Shown: positions 7,628 through 16,227, counted from the stretch's first letter. The stretch is 37,457 nt of DNA from Oscillospiraceae bacterium (GCA_017481565.1 JAFUOZ010000041.1:76351-113807); one strand, 5' to 3'. Notes: generated by a model from the sequence alone, not told the origin. Translations and numbers: made by a program.

Positions 7628-9739
7628 TTATGAGTTTATGTTTTTAATGATTTCGGTGATATCCCTTTCGATACATTCCGTGCCTGTAAGCTGCCTGCTC
7701 AGCTTATCGGGCTGAGATGTTCCCGAATACAGCTTATATGATGCGGAATTGTCGATATATCCTGTACCTGTATCGGAGTATACATAAAGGTCGGTTGACT
7801 TCACATTAAGTGTAAAGGTATTTTTTTCGCCCTTGTGAAGATGTATTTTCTTATATCCGCAAAGTGAGGGATAGGGTGTACCGTCTGCCGAATCGGTATC
7901 AAAATACAGCTCGATAACATCATCTGTATCGGTCTGACCGATATTTTCGGCGGTTATATTTACGGTAAGAGTATTATCATCACAGGTAACGACCATATCG
8001 GTGCATATCACCTTTGAATAGGTAAGACCGTAGCCGAAGGGATATAGTATGTTTTCAGGGTCTGCATAGCGGTAGGTCCTGCCCTTCATGGAATAATCAC
8101 AGAAATCGGGGAGCAGTTCCGATGATCTGTAGAAGGTGACAGGCAGCTTTCCCGAAGGAGATGTTTTTCCGAACAGTATATCAGCTGCCGCAAGTCCGCC
8201 GTATTCACCGCCGTACCATGCATAAAGGTATGCGTCTGCCTTGGTATCGTCTATATTAAGTGCGCTTCCTGCGGCGCATACGATGATAACGGGCTTTCCG
8301 ACAGCGGTTATCTTTTCAAGAAGTATCCTCTGGCTTTCGGGCAGAAGAAGATCCTTTTTATCTCCCGAAAAATACTGATTGCCCGTATCGCCCTCCTCGC
8401 CCTCAAGGGTCTCGTCAAGACCGAGAACAAGTATGGTAACATCTGCATTTTCCGCACATTCAAGAGCCTCGGATATTCTGTCGCCCGACATGGCAAGTCC
8501 TTCCGCACGGTCAGCGGCAAGAGGACAGCCCTCTGAATAGTATATCCTGCATTTATCGCCGACGGTACGGCGTATTCCCTCAAGGACTGTTACATATTCG
8601 GAGGCGGTACCGTGATAATTTCCGATAAGAGCGCTTCTGCTGTCTGCATTCGGACCGATGACAGCAATGCTTTCAAGACGATCTGTATCAAGTGGAAGTA
8701 TACCGTTGTTTTTCAGCAGCACCATTGATTTTTCCGCTGCCTTAAGAGCGGCTTTTTTATGCTCGGCGCAGTCGTTGACGGAGTAGGGAATATGGTCAAG
8801 GGGAGTTTTCTCATGCATTCCCAGAAGATATCTTACCGTAAACAGACGGACAACAGCCTCTGTTATACACTCCTCGGTGACAAGTCCCTCATTATATGCA
8901 TTCAGTACATTCAGATAGGTACAGCCGCAGTTTACATCACAGCCGTTATTAAGTGCAAGGGCGGCAGACTCAACGGGAGTAGCGGTTATTTTATGATGAG
9001 CATGAAAATCCTGTACAGCCCAGCAGTCCGAGACGAAATATCCCTTAAAGCCCCAGTCGGTGCGGAGAAGCTTATCAAGTGCGGGACTTGCGCAGGCAGG
9101 CTCGCCGTTTACACGGTTATATGCACCCATAAAGCCCAGAACGCCCTCCTCGGTAAGCTCTTTAAAGGCACGGAGATATGTTTCATGGAGATCCTTTTGG
9201 GATACCTGTGCATCAAATTCATGTCTTATTTCCTCAGGGCCGCTGTGTACGGCGAAATGCTTGGCGCAGGCGGCAGCGGTATAATAGCCGTCACGTTTTT
9301 TCTGTATTCCGCGTACAAAGGCACGTCCTGTTTTTGAGGTCAGGCAGGGGTCCTCGCCGAAGGTCTCGTGACCTCTGCCCCAGCGTGGGTCACGGAATAT
9401 ATTTACATTGGGAGACCAGAGAGTAAGTCCCTTATAGATATCCCTGTCCTTATGACGTATTGCCGAGTTATATTTTGCCCGTGTTTCAAGAGCGGTTATT
9501 TCTGCTATTTCCTCGGTGAGCGATTCATCAAAGGCGGCAGCTATTGCAATAGCCTGTGGGAATACGGTTGCAGTGCCTGCTCTTGCGCAGCCGTGAAGTC
9601 CCTCGTTCCACCAGTTGTATGCAGGAATATCCAGCCGCTTTATCGGCGGAGCGTCATATCTCAGCTGTGAGCATTTTTCGTCTATGGTCATCTGTGCGGC
9701 AAGTGCTTCCGCTTTTTTTCTTGCTTCGGTGTGGGTCAT
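7628..9739 (-). CDS. Glycoside hydrolase family 3 (beta-xylosidase/beta-glucosidase type)
   Basis: A 703-residue GH3 enzyme without signal peptide, so it should act on imported oligosaccharides. The N-terminal TIM-barrel (about 10-310) has YNWWNEGLHG, NIFRDPRWGRG and KHFAVHSGPE (160-169). The catalytic nucleophile is D238 in the FVSDCWAV motif. An alpha/beta sandwich domain follows (about 335-560, with LLKNNGILPL, AVIGPNAD and GEEGDTGN), then a C-terminal fibronectin-III-like domain (about 590-690). The WWNEGLHG and SDCWAV motifs resemble plant and ruminal xylosidase-type members, but substrate cannot be fixed from sequence. Start: ATG behind GGAGG. It follows the unknown 345-aa gene by 14 bases, so they are co-transcribed, and it ends at a strong terminator. 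Confidence 0.93.
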   Translation of the reverse strand: MTHTEARKKAEALAAQMTIDEKCSQLRYDAPPIKRLDIPAYNWWNEGLHGCARAGTATVFPQAIAIAAAFDESLTEEIAEITALETRAKYNSAIRHKDRDIYKGLTLWSPNVNIFRDPRWGRGHETFGEDPCLTSKTGRAFVRGIQKKRDGYYTAAACAKHFAVHSGPEEIRHEFDAQVSQKDLHETYLRAFKELTEEGVLGFMGAYNRVNGEPACASPALDKLLRTDWGFKGYFVSDCWAVQDFHAHHKITATPVESAALALNNGCDVNCGCTYLNVLNAYNEGLVTEECITEAVVRLFTVRYLLGMHEKTPLDHIPYSVNDCAEHKKAALKAAEKSMVLLKNNGILPLDTDRLESIAVIGPNADSRSALIGNYHGTASEYVTVLEGIRRTVGDKCRIYYSEGCPLAADRAEGLAMSGDRISEALECAENADVTILVLGLDETLEGEEGDTGNQYFSGDKKDLLLPESQRILLEKITAVGKPVIIVCAAGSALNIDDTKADAYLYAWYGGEYGGLAAADILFGKTSPSGKLPVTFYRSSELLPDFCDYSMKGRTYRYADPENILYPFGYGLTYSKVICTDMVVTCDDNTLTVNITAENIGQTDTDDVIELYFDTDSADGTPYPSLCGYKKIHLHKGEKNTFTLNVKSTDLYVYSDTGTGYIDNSASYKLYSGTSQPDKLSRQLTGTECIERDITEIIKNINS

Positions 9740-9753
9740 GGGGAGTTCCTCCG

Positions 9754-10791
9754 TTAGTTTAATCTGATTATATTTTTATACCAATTATCATATTTTTCAC
9801 GGTGCAAACGGTCATTCCATTCTTGACAAAGCAGATAGGTTTTGTTATTATATTTCAGCGGCGTACTGTAATATCTGTAATATCCCTTTGTATCCTTTCG
9901 CTGTTCGTTTTTATCTGCACAGTTTGTGATATCCTTAAGCATAGGAAATCCTATTCCGAAGGTATTGTTTGAATATGTTTTATCAGTCAAGGAGTTTATA
10001 ATGTTTTCATTAAGCTGATTATTCAGCATCATGTATTCCATTGTAAGCTGAACACATTTGCCGATTTTCAGTTCATCAAAGGCAGATGCGTTTATATATT
10101 CATTATTGTTATCGGTTGATGTAGATGTATTTTCATTTTTCGTATGTATCTTGCTTGAATTATCAAATAAACGTATCATTTGATAACTTCGCATGAAAAG
10201 CTCTGAGGTATCTGAAACATCAACAGAATGAAGCATTATCGGACTTAACAATGCATTATGAAAATCTTCATTTGCAAAGAATTTGATATTGAAATTCAAA
10301 TCAAGAGATTTTATTAAATCGCTTAAATCATTAAGCTTAGGAAGAAGTTCATCTGAAACATTTTTGTTTATCTTGGGAGAGGCAAATATGATTTCGCCTT
10401 CGGTAAAATTAAAGTAACCTATTATGCACATGAGTGTTCTTATGTATTTTTTTATGACAATTTCAGCAGTTTCAAGCTTATTTCCATACATTAAACCGTT
10501 TTCATGAAAAGCAATATCTATTCCGTAAATAAAAGGCTCAGGTGAGAAGCTTATACCGATAACATCCACTTCTGCTTGCTTAAGAAGCTGTTCAAGAGAG
10601 CTTTTTCTGAAAATATCCATACCGTATTTAGAGGAATAGTATTCGGCTGTTATGTTCATGATTTTTGTAAGCAGTTCTTTATTTGACAAATTCCAGCTTT
10701 GAGATGATTTCCAATTTGTCTGAACAAGCTGACATTCCTTAACGTGTCTAAGCCATGAATACATTAATGATTCTCCCATTTCAATTTTCAT
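9754..10791 (-). CDS. Unrecognised 345-aa cytoplasmic protein, AT-rich
   Basis: I do not recognise a named family. The protein is soluble, Asn/Ser/Lys-rich, and visibly richer in A+T than its neighbours. The best-defined part is residues about 73-130: VDVIGISF, then YGIDIAFHENGL, then a helix and CIIGYFNF followed by IIFASPKI. The order acidic residue / beta strand / acidic residue is reminiscent of PD-(D/E)XK nuclease-like cores, but the usual lysine is not in place, so this is weak. A Ser/Thr/Asn linker lies near 215-235, and the C-terminal domain has aromatic-rich GYYRYY and YLLCQEWNDR. The start has AAAGGTGA upstream and a near-consensus promoter. The GH3 gene follows after 14 bases. Confidence 0.75.
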   Translation of the reverse strand: MKIEMGESLMYSWLRHVKECQLVQTNWKSSQSWNLSNKELLTKIMNITAEYYSSKYGMDIFRKSSLEQLLKQAEVDVIGISFSPEPFIYGIDIAFHENGLMYGNKLETAEIVIKKYIRTLMCIIGYFNFTEGEIIFASPKINKNVSDELLPKLNDLSDLIKSLDLNFNIKFFANEDFHNALLSPIMLHSVDVSDTSELFMRSYQMIRLFDNSSKIHTKNENTSTSTDNNNEYINASAFDELKIGKCVQLTMEYMMLNNQLNENIINSLTDKTYSNNTFGIGFPMLKDITNCADKNEQRKDTKGYYRYYSTPLKYNNKTYLLCQEWNDRLHREKYDNWYKNIIRLN

Positions 10792-10835
10792 ATCAGTTCA
10801 CCTTTCTGATTGTATTTATAGATTGATTTATATAC

Positions 10836-10864
10836 ATTATACCCAACCTTTACTTACAAGTCAA
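10836..10864 (-). promoter_or_regulatory. Sigma-A promoter of the 345-aa gene/GH3 operon
   Basis: On the minus strand TTGACT (10859-10864), a 17-base spacer and TATAAT (10836-10841). It gives a 5' leader of about 40 bases. It is divergent from the ilvB promoter about 80 bases away. Confidence 0.8.
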
Positions 10865-10942
10865 TCATAATTTTATATACATACAAAGTAAGGTGCAAAA
10901 AAGTACAGCATAATACAATGCACGGTTTTCACAAAAAATCTA

Positions 10943-10971
10943 TTGACATAATGTGTATAACGTGGTATGAT
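10943..10971 (+). promoter_or_regulatory. Sigma-A promoter of ilvB
   Basis: TTGACA at 10943-10948, a 17-base spacer and TATGAT at 10966-10971 with an extended -10 TG. The leader to the ATG is only about 40 bases, too short for a T-box or a leucine-type attenuator. Confidence 0.8.
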
Positions 10972-11018
10972 AATCATATGTGTTATTATATTTATGTACA
11001 TAAAAAGGAGTTTTAATA

Positions 11019-12704
11019 ATGGTACTTAACGGTTCGCAGATCATACTTGAATGTCTGCTTGAACAGGGCGTTGATACGGTATTCGGATATCCCGGCGGCG
11101 CTGTTCTTAATATTTATGACGCACTTTACGATTACAGCGACAGAATTACTCATATACTTACCTCGCATGAGCAGAATGCAGCCCATGCAGCAGACGGATA
11201 TTCCCGTACAACAGGAAAAACAGGCGTTGTTATCGCCACATCGGGTCCGGGTGCAACAAACCTTGTAACAGGTATCGCAACCGCATATATGGACAGCATA
11301 CCTATGGTAGCTATCACAGGAAACGTTACAACAAATCTTCTGGGACTTGACAGCTTTCAGGAGGTAGATATCACAGGAATCACAATGCCTGTTACAAAGC
11401 ATAATTATATCGTCAAGGACGTGACCAAGCTTGCGGATATTATCAGAGAGGCTTTCTTTATCGCTAACGACGGAAGAAAGGGTCCTGTACTGATAGATAT
11501 CCCCAAGGATATCACCGCTGCCACCTGCGATTTTGAGCGCAAGCCTGTAATGGGACACAGCTTCACACTTGACAGTGAGGAGCTTCGTCAGGCAGCCGAG
11601 ATGATAAGAAATGCAGAAAGACCCTTTATCTATGCAGGCGGCGGAGTTGTTTCCTCCGATGCTGTATCACAGCTCAGGAGACTTGCCGAGCTTATCGACG
11701 CTCCCGTTTCCCTTTCACTTATGGGTCAGTGTGCATTTGATAATTCCGATGAAAGATATACAGGTATGCTTGGTATGCACGGTACAAAGGCATCTGCTGA
11801 GGCACTTGTAAATTGTGATGTTATCGTTGCGGTGGGAACACGCTTCTCCGACAGAGTTACCTGTAATGCAAAGTCCTTTAAGGAGAACACCGAAAAGGCT
11901 AAGATAATCCACATTGAAGCAGACCCTGCCGAGATAGGAAAGAACATTGAAGCCGATGTACACGTAACAGGCGACGCAGGCTTTATCTTAAGCGAGCTTA
12001 TCAAGCAGCTGCCCAAGCAGTCTCACCCCGAATGGATGGGTCAGGTGAAGCAGTGGAAGGAAACATATCCTCTCTGTCAGAAATCAGATGACCCTGAGGC
12101 TGTTCTTCCTCAGTATGTGCTTGAAACTCTCTGCGAGCTTACTGACGGAAAGGCTGTTCTTACCACAGAGGTAGGTCAGCATCAGATGTGGACAGCAGAG
12201 TTCTATAACTTCAAGGCTGAGCGCAGCTTTGCTTCATCGGGCGGTCTGGGTACAATGGGCTATGGTCTCGGTGCGGCTATCGGAAGTAAAATGGGTAACC
12301 CCGATAAGACAGTTGTCAATATTGCAGGCGACGGCAGCTTCTATATGAATATGACCGAGCTTTCCACACTTGCAAAGTATCAGCTCCCTGTTATCGAGCT
12401 TGTATTCAATAACTCGGTGCTTGGAATGGTACGTCAGTGGCAGAGACTTTTCTATAACTGTCATTTCTCACAGACAAATCTTGAAAAGCCTACAGATTTT
12501 GAGCTTCTTGCAAAGGCATTCGGCATTGAGGGTATCACGATAACCAAAAAGAGTGAGGTAAGACCTGCTCTTGAAAAGGCGATATCACTTAATAAGCCTG
12601 TGCTGATAAACTGTATCATAGATAAGGATATCAATGTTCTTCCTATGGTGCCGGCAGGCGCTTCCGTTGCAGAGCCTATTCTTGATATTGAGATCAAGGA
12701 TTGA
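11019..12704 (+). CDS. ilvB: Acetolactate synthase large subunit, biosynthetic type
   Basis: A 561-residue thiamine-diphosphate enzyme that joins two pyruvates to 2-acetolactate, or pyruvate and 2-oxobutyrate, in valine, leucine and isoleucine synthesis. Domain order is complete: N-terminal PYR domain with VFGYPGGAVLNIYD and catalytic Glu E51 in LTSHEQNAAHAADGYSR; central FAD-binding-type domain; C-terminal PP domain with the ThDP motif running from GDGSFYMN to VFNN. The C-terminus ends with VPAGASVAEPILDIEIKD, as in the biosynthetic enzymes. The ATG follows AAAAGGAG. No ilvN regulatory subunit or other ilv gene is adjacent, which is unusual; it is a single-gene unit with its own promoter and terminator. 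Confidence 0.95.
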   Translation: MVLNGSQIILECLLEQGVDTVFGYPGGAVLNIYDALYDYSDRITHILTSHEQNAAHAADGYSRTTGKTGVVIATSGPGATNLVTGIATAYMDSIPMVAITGNVTTNLLGLDSFQEVDITGITMPVTKHNYIVKDVTKLADIIREAFFIANDGRKGPVLIDIPKDITAATCDFERKPVMGHSFTLDSEELRQAAEMIRNAERPFIYAGGGVVSSDAVSQLRRLAELIDAPVSLSLMGQCAFDNSDERYTGMLGMHGTKASAEALVNCDVIVAVGTRFSDRVTCNAKSFKENTEKAKIIHIEADPAEIGKNIEADVHVTGDAGFILSELIKQLPKQSHPEWMGQVKQWKETYPLCQKSDDPEAVLPQYVLETLCELTDGKAVLTTEVGQHQMWTAEFYNFKAERSFASSGGLGTMGYGLGAAIGSKMGNPDKTVVNIAGDGSFYMNMTELSTLAKYQLPVIELVFNNSVLGMVRQWQRLFYNCHFSQTNLEKPTDFELLAKAFGIEGITITKKSEVRPALEKAISLNKPVLINCIIDKDINVLPMVPAGASVAEPILDIEIKD

Positions 12705-12725
12705 TTTATATAATACAGTAAAATT

Positions 12726-12759
12726 AACAGGTCTGTCCGTTTTTTCGGGCAGACCTGTT
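12726..12759 (+). terminator. ilvB terminator hairpin, one of two identical copies
   Basis: AACAGGTCTGTCCG pairs with CGGGCAGACCTGTT across a six-T loop, a 14-bp stem. The same 34 bases recur exactly at 14558-14591 behind glnA. The U-rich tail here is interrupted (GTTGGTTGTG). Confidence 0.8.
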
Positions 12760-12773
12760 GTTGGTTGTGTTCT

Positions 12774-12875
12774 TTAAGGAAGCACTGATTAAAGCCGTAG
12801 GCATCGTTTCAGACCCATGAAAATGCTTTATTGAATGGGTCTTGAAACGATTTAATCAGCGGTTCCTTAATGCAC
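12774..12875 (+). repeat. Structured dispersed repeat, family 1, copy A
   Basis: A 102-bp imperfect palindrome. Outer arms TTAAGGAA and TTCCTTAA, then CTGATTAAA with TTTAATCAG, a nine-base bulge GCCGTAGGC, then ATCGTTTC with GAAACGAT, and GACCCAT with ATGGGTC around a GAAAAT-starting loop. The element lies 3' of ilvB in the + direction, and its right end supplies the last two codons and the stop of the minus-strand lipoprotein gene. Related copies are at 33645-33741 and 34325-34444. Confidence 0.85.
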
Positions 12876-14450
12876 CTTAACAAATGTATCATTTTCAAGC
12901 ATATATACCGACAGAGTGTCAATATCAAACAGCCATACAGTATCGTTTGATCTTTCCGCATAATAGATACCGTCAAGCAGCCTGATATCTTTTCCTGTTC
13001 CGATATCATACTTTCTGAATGAATTGCTTGTCGGATCATTATAATAAATACTTTGGTTATAAAAAATCCCATTGTCGAAAGAACGTTCCGTAGCTGTGAT
13101 AAAATTGCTTTTTTTATCGGATAAGCTGTACCCATATAATTGTTTACTGTCAATATATAGCAGATTATCTCCGTCAAAATCAAGCATACATATCCTGTCA
13201 TCACAGGATAAATCCGCTCTTGATATTTCATTTCCGTCAAAATCATAAAGTGTGACACAGTAATTTCCGTCGTATTCGTTCCGCCATACTCCTTCAGAAT
13301 CGGGCAATTCTTCTATAACGTATTTTTCATAACCATAGCATATACTATCACTGTACATACCCCAAAATGAATGTTTATCACCCGATAAGCTGTAATATTC
13401 AGCAGCAGTTTCTTCTGTGCGATCTGTTTTTATTCTGCCTATCATGTCATAATCGGGCTGTTCCCAATGCCATACCACTTCAAATAAGAAATATATATAC
13501 TCATCCGATACGATCATGCTGTATATCTGAGGAACAAATTCACAATGATTTTGTTCCTGATAGCTTTCTGTATTATAGATAAGCTCTTTTTCTGTTCCGT
13601 CTGTTTTTATTCGGTATATAAGATTATAATCTGCATAATACAGATATTCTCCAACCACATTGATTTCCTCTGCACTGCAGTCGCATAGCTTGATAAATTC
13701 CGAGCCGTCGTTTTTCATTTTATATATACTTGTATCAGAATTGACTATATCGGGTTTTGTATCGGTAAAGTATATCCATTCTCCCTGTGATGTACAAATT
13801 CCCGAGCTTGAATTTCTTCCGTATTTATTATATGTATAAATACTTTTCTCCTCCGAAAGCTCACCCACAGTACCGTCAGAATATTTTGCTGCTACCTTGT
13901 AGGTATATTTTGTATTTGGTGTAAGCTTTGCATCCTCACAGGAATTGTTTTTTACTTCTCCGTATTCCTCAAACGCTCCCGTTTCCTCATTAAGCAGATA
14001 CAGCACATAGGACTGCGCACCCTCAATCTCTGTCCATGTAAGATAATTTATAGAATGGTCAACATTTGAAACCTTTAATTCAGGGACAGTGACAGACAGA
14101 GGAGCGGTTTTCTCGGTCAGGGATATTTTATTATCGGATAATGCAGTTGTTTCAGCCCATAAAGCTTCCGATGCCGATGATGCTGTTTCCGTTATTTCAT
14201 CTGATTGTATATTCTGCACTGTTTCAGTTGATGTACTTGTCAGGGTGCTTGTTACAGTGCTTGTTTCGGAAATATCCTCCGTGATCGTTTCCGATTCGGA
14301 TATGACAGTGCTTTCGGTCTCGGAAACAACAGCTTCGGTAACTGCCGATGTGCTGTCCGCAGATGTAATGTCTTTATCCTCCAATGTACCCTCACCGCAT
14401 GAGCATAAAAGACACATAGCGAGTATGATAGGTATTATTGATTTTTTCAT
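12867..14450 (-). CDS. Secreted lipoprotein with fibronectin III and DUF5050-like propeller region
   Basis: A 527-residue protein starting at the ATG at 14450 (AAAGGAA upstream), which gives a clean lipoprotein signal peptide with lipobox LCSC and lipidated C18. The longer open frame upstream is non-coding leader. A Ser/Thr/Glu-rich linker covers about 22-105, followed by one fibronectin type III domain (about 105-205, with INYLTWTEIEGAQSYVLY and YTYKVAAKYSDG). The C-terminal 300 residues carry repeated strands such as WIYFTD, YLYYADYNLIYRIKTDGTE and YIYFLF, the pattern of DUF5050-like beta-propeller proteins. A surface-anchored binding role is inferred. The final codons GTG-CAT-TAA lie within the family 1 repeat. 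It has its own promoter. Confidence 0.85.
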   Translation of the reverse strand: MKKSIIPIILAMCLLCSCGEGTLEDKDITSADSTSAVTEAVVSETESTVISESETITEDISETSTVTSTLTSTSTETVQNIQSDEITETASSASEALWAETTALSDNKISLTEKTAPLSVTVPELKVSNVDHSINYLTWTEIEGAQSYVLYLLNEETGAFEEYGEVKNNSCEDAKLTPNTKYTYKVAAKYSDGTVGELSEEKSIYTYNKYGRNSSSGICTSQGEWIYFTDTKPDIVNSDTSIYKMKNDGSEFIKLCDCSAEEINVVGEYLYYADYNLIYRIKTDGTEKELIYNTESYQEQNHCEFVPQIYSMIVSDEYIYFLFEVVWHWEQPDYDMIGRIKTDRTEETAAEYYSLSGDKHSFWGMYSDSICYGYEKYVIEELPDSEGVWRNEYDGNYCVTLYDFDGNEISRADLSCDDRICMLDFDGDNLLYIDSKQLYGYSLSDKKSNFITATERSFDNGIFYNQSIYYNDPTSNSFRKYDIGTGKDIRLLDGIYYAERSNDTVWLFDIDTLSVYMLENDTFVKVH

Positions 14451-14496
14451 TGTGACTGTTCCTTTCGTGAAATGACCTGTCATGATATTAAATTTT

Positions 14497-14525
14497 ATTG
14501 TATCACAGAAAAGCAGCTGTGTCAA
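14497..14525 (-). promoter_or_regulatory. Sigma-A promoter of the lipoprotein gene
   Basis: On the minus strand TTGACA (14520-14525), a 17-base spacer and TACAAT (14497-14502), with an extended -10 TG. Just upstream lies an 18-bp palindrome, AGTACAAT-AA-ATTGTACT (14534-14551), a possible regulator site. Confidence 0.8.
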
Positions 14526-14554
14526 GAATTGGCAGTACAATAAATTGTACTTTT

Positions 14555-14594
14555 AAAAACAGGTCTGTCCGTTTTTTCGGGCAGACCTGTTTTT
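14555..14594 (-). terminator. glnA terminator hairpin, second copy of the 34-bp repeat
   Basis: The same 34 bases as the ilvB terminator, extended here by AAA/TTT to a 17-bp stem, with TTTTTAAAA following on the minus strand. It lies about 35 bases after the glnA stop. Confidence 0.85.
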
Positions 14595-14628
14595 CTGTAT
14601 TATTGAAGAATGTTATCTGCAAAAACAA

Positions 14629-16053
14629 TTACAGATTGAAATATCTGTCAAACTCGGCAGGGTGAGGGATCTTTGAAAGCTCAAAGCATTCCTTTCTCTT
14701 GTTTGCGATAAAGTTTCTGATAAGCTGCTCGGGGAATACGCCGCCTGCTGTAAGGTAGTCGTGATCCGCTTCCAGAGCGTCAAGAGCCGCATCGAGAGTT
14801 GTGGGAAGTGAAGAAAGCTTTGCCTTTTCCTCATCGGAAAGAGTATAAAGGTTAAAGTCATAGGGTCCCCAGCCGTTTGCATGAGGATCGATCTTGTTCT
14901 TAACGCCGTCAAGACCTGCCATAAGGATAGCCGCATAAGCAAGATAAGGATTGCAGGTAGCGTCAGGATTACGGATCTCAAAACGTCTCAGGTTAGGTGT
15001 TTTCGCATATGCGGGAATACGGATAACCGCACTTCTGTTGGAGGTAGCATATCCTACGGTAACAGGTGCTTCAAAGCCGGGAACAAGTCTCTTGAAGGAG
15101 TTTGTGCTTGGATTTGTGATCGCACAGAGAGAAGAAATATGCTTTAAAAGACCGCCCATGAAATAATGAGCCGTTTCGCTGAGATGTGAATATCCGTTAT
15201 CATCGGAGAAAACAGGCTCGCCGTCCTTTAAAAGCAGCATATGTACGTGCATACCGTTTCCAGCCTCGCCGTATACAGGCTTGGGCATGAAGGTAGCCAC
15301 CTTGCCGTATTTAAGTGCTGTATTGTGAATGATATACTTTATCATCATTGTAGCGTCAGCCATTTTTGACATCTGACCAAGCATTGGCTCGATCTCAAAC
15401 TGTCCTGCGGCACCTACCTCAGGGTGATGATACTTTATGGGAATGCCTGCCTTCTGCATTTCAATGCACATTTCGGAGCGGCACTCATAGGAGGTATCAA
15501 AGGGCTTTGCGGTATGATAGTTCTTCTGATGAGCAACAACACAGCCCTTGCCCTCTGTATCGCTGTTCCAGTAAGCCTGTGCAGTATCGATATGCATACC
15601 TATCTTTTCGGGAGCAACTGACCAGCCTGCATCATCGAAAAGGTGGAATTCAAATTCGGGAAGGATAAGCATAGTATCCGCAATGCCTGTATCCTTCATG
15701 TACTGCTCGGCAGCAAGCACGATATTTCTTGGATACTGATCAAGAGGACGGTTTTCGGGATAGTCGATGACCATAGCGTTACCTGTGATTGAAAGTGTGG
15801 GAACGCTGCAGAATGGGTCAACAAGTGCTGTATCGAGATCGGGGATAAATACCATGTCGCTCTTTTCAACAACGGCATAGCCATAGTTTGAAGCGTCAAA
15901 GCCGATACCCTCTTTAAGGGTATCCTCGCCGAACTGCTCCGCAGGAATAGTAACATGACGGAACTGACCGTTGATATCTACTATTTTGAAATCGATCATT
16001 TGGATATTGTTATCCTTTATCATATCCATAAGTTCTTTTACTGTTCTTGCCAT
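14629..16053 (-). CDS. glnA: Glutamine synthetase type I
   Basis: A 474-residue enzyme making glutamine from glutamate, ammonia and ATP. Motifs in order: GIGFDASNYGY in the beta-grasp domain, the metal-binding EFEFHLFDD, NGMHVHMLLLKDG, the ATP/glutamate region NPSTNSFKRLVPGFEAP, and the conserved NRSAVIRIP. The length suits the GSI dodecamer class. The true start is the ATG at 16053 with GGAGG nine bases upstream; the open frame extends further up but crosses the promoter. It is transcribed alone, with no glnR, amtB or glnB gene nearby. Confidence 0.95.
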   Translation of the reverse strand: MARTVKELMDMIKDNNIQMIDFKIVDINGQFRHVTIPAEQFGEDTLKEGIGFDASNYGYAVVEKSDMVFIPDLDTALVDPFCSVPTLSITGNAMVIDYPENRPLDQYPRNIVLAAEQYMKDTGIADTMLILPEFEFHLFDDAGWSVAPEKIGMHIDTAQAYWNSDTEGKGCVVAHQKNYHTAKPFDTSYECRSEMCIEMQKAGIPIKYHHPEVGAAGQFEIEPMLGQMSKMADATMMIKYIIHNTALKYGKVATFMPKPVYGEAGNGMHVHMLLLKDGEPVFSDDNGYSHLSETAHYFMGGLLKHISSLCAITNPSTNSFKRLVPGFEAPVTVGYATSNRSAVIRIPAYAKTPNLRRFEIRNPDATCNPYLAYAAILMAGLDGVKNKIDPHANGWGPYDFNLYTLSDEEKAKLSSLPTTLDAALDALEADHDYLTAGGVFPEQLIRNFIANKRKECFELSKIPHPAEFDRYFNL

Positions 16054-16096
16054 TTTAATAACCTCCATTGTACATAGGGTGTAATGTAATAAGGCT

Positions 16097-16125
16097 ATTA
16101 TATCATATTTTTTTGTGAAATGCAA
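16097..16125 (-). promoter_or_regulatory. Sigma-A promoter of glnA
   Basis: On the minus strand TTGCAT (16120-16125), a 17-base spacer and TATAAT (16097-16102) with an extended -10 TG. The leader is about 40 bases. No clear GlnR-type inverted repeat was recognised. Confidence 0.8.
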
Positions 16126-16186
16126 CATAAATTTACAATAATGTAGAAAATTTTTATTTATCAGAAACAAAAATCACAGGAGTAAT

Positions 16187-16227
16187 AAAAATACCTGCCT
16201 TTCAGAAATAGTAAAGACAGGTATTTT
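16187..16227 (-). terminator. Terminator of the flippase/GH25 operon
   Basis: AAAATACCTG (16187-16196) pairs with CAGGTATTTT (16218-16227), with further CTTT/AAAG pairing inside. On the minus strand a TTTTTATT tract follows. It lies 11 bases after the GH25 stop. Confidence 0.85.

Noticed and set aside
10972..11018. T-box or branched-chain amino-acid attenuator ahead of ilvB
   Set aside because: The leader is only about 40 bases, and there is no T-box sequence or leucine/valine codon run.
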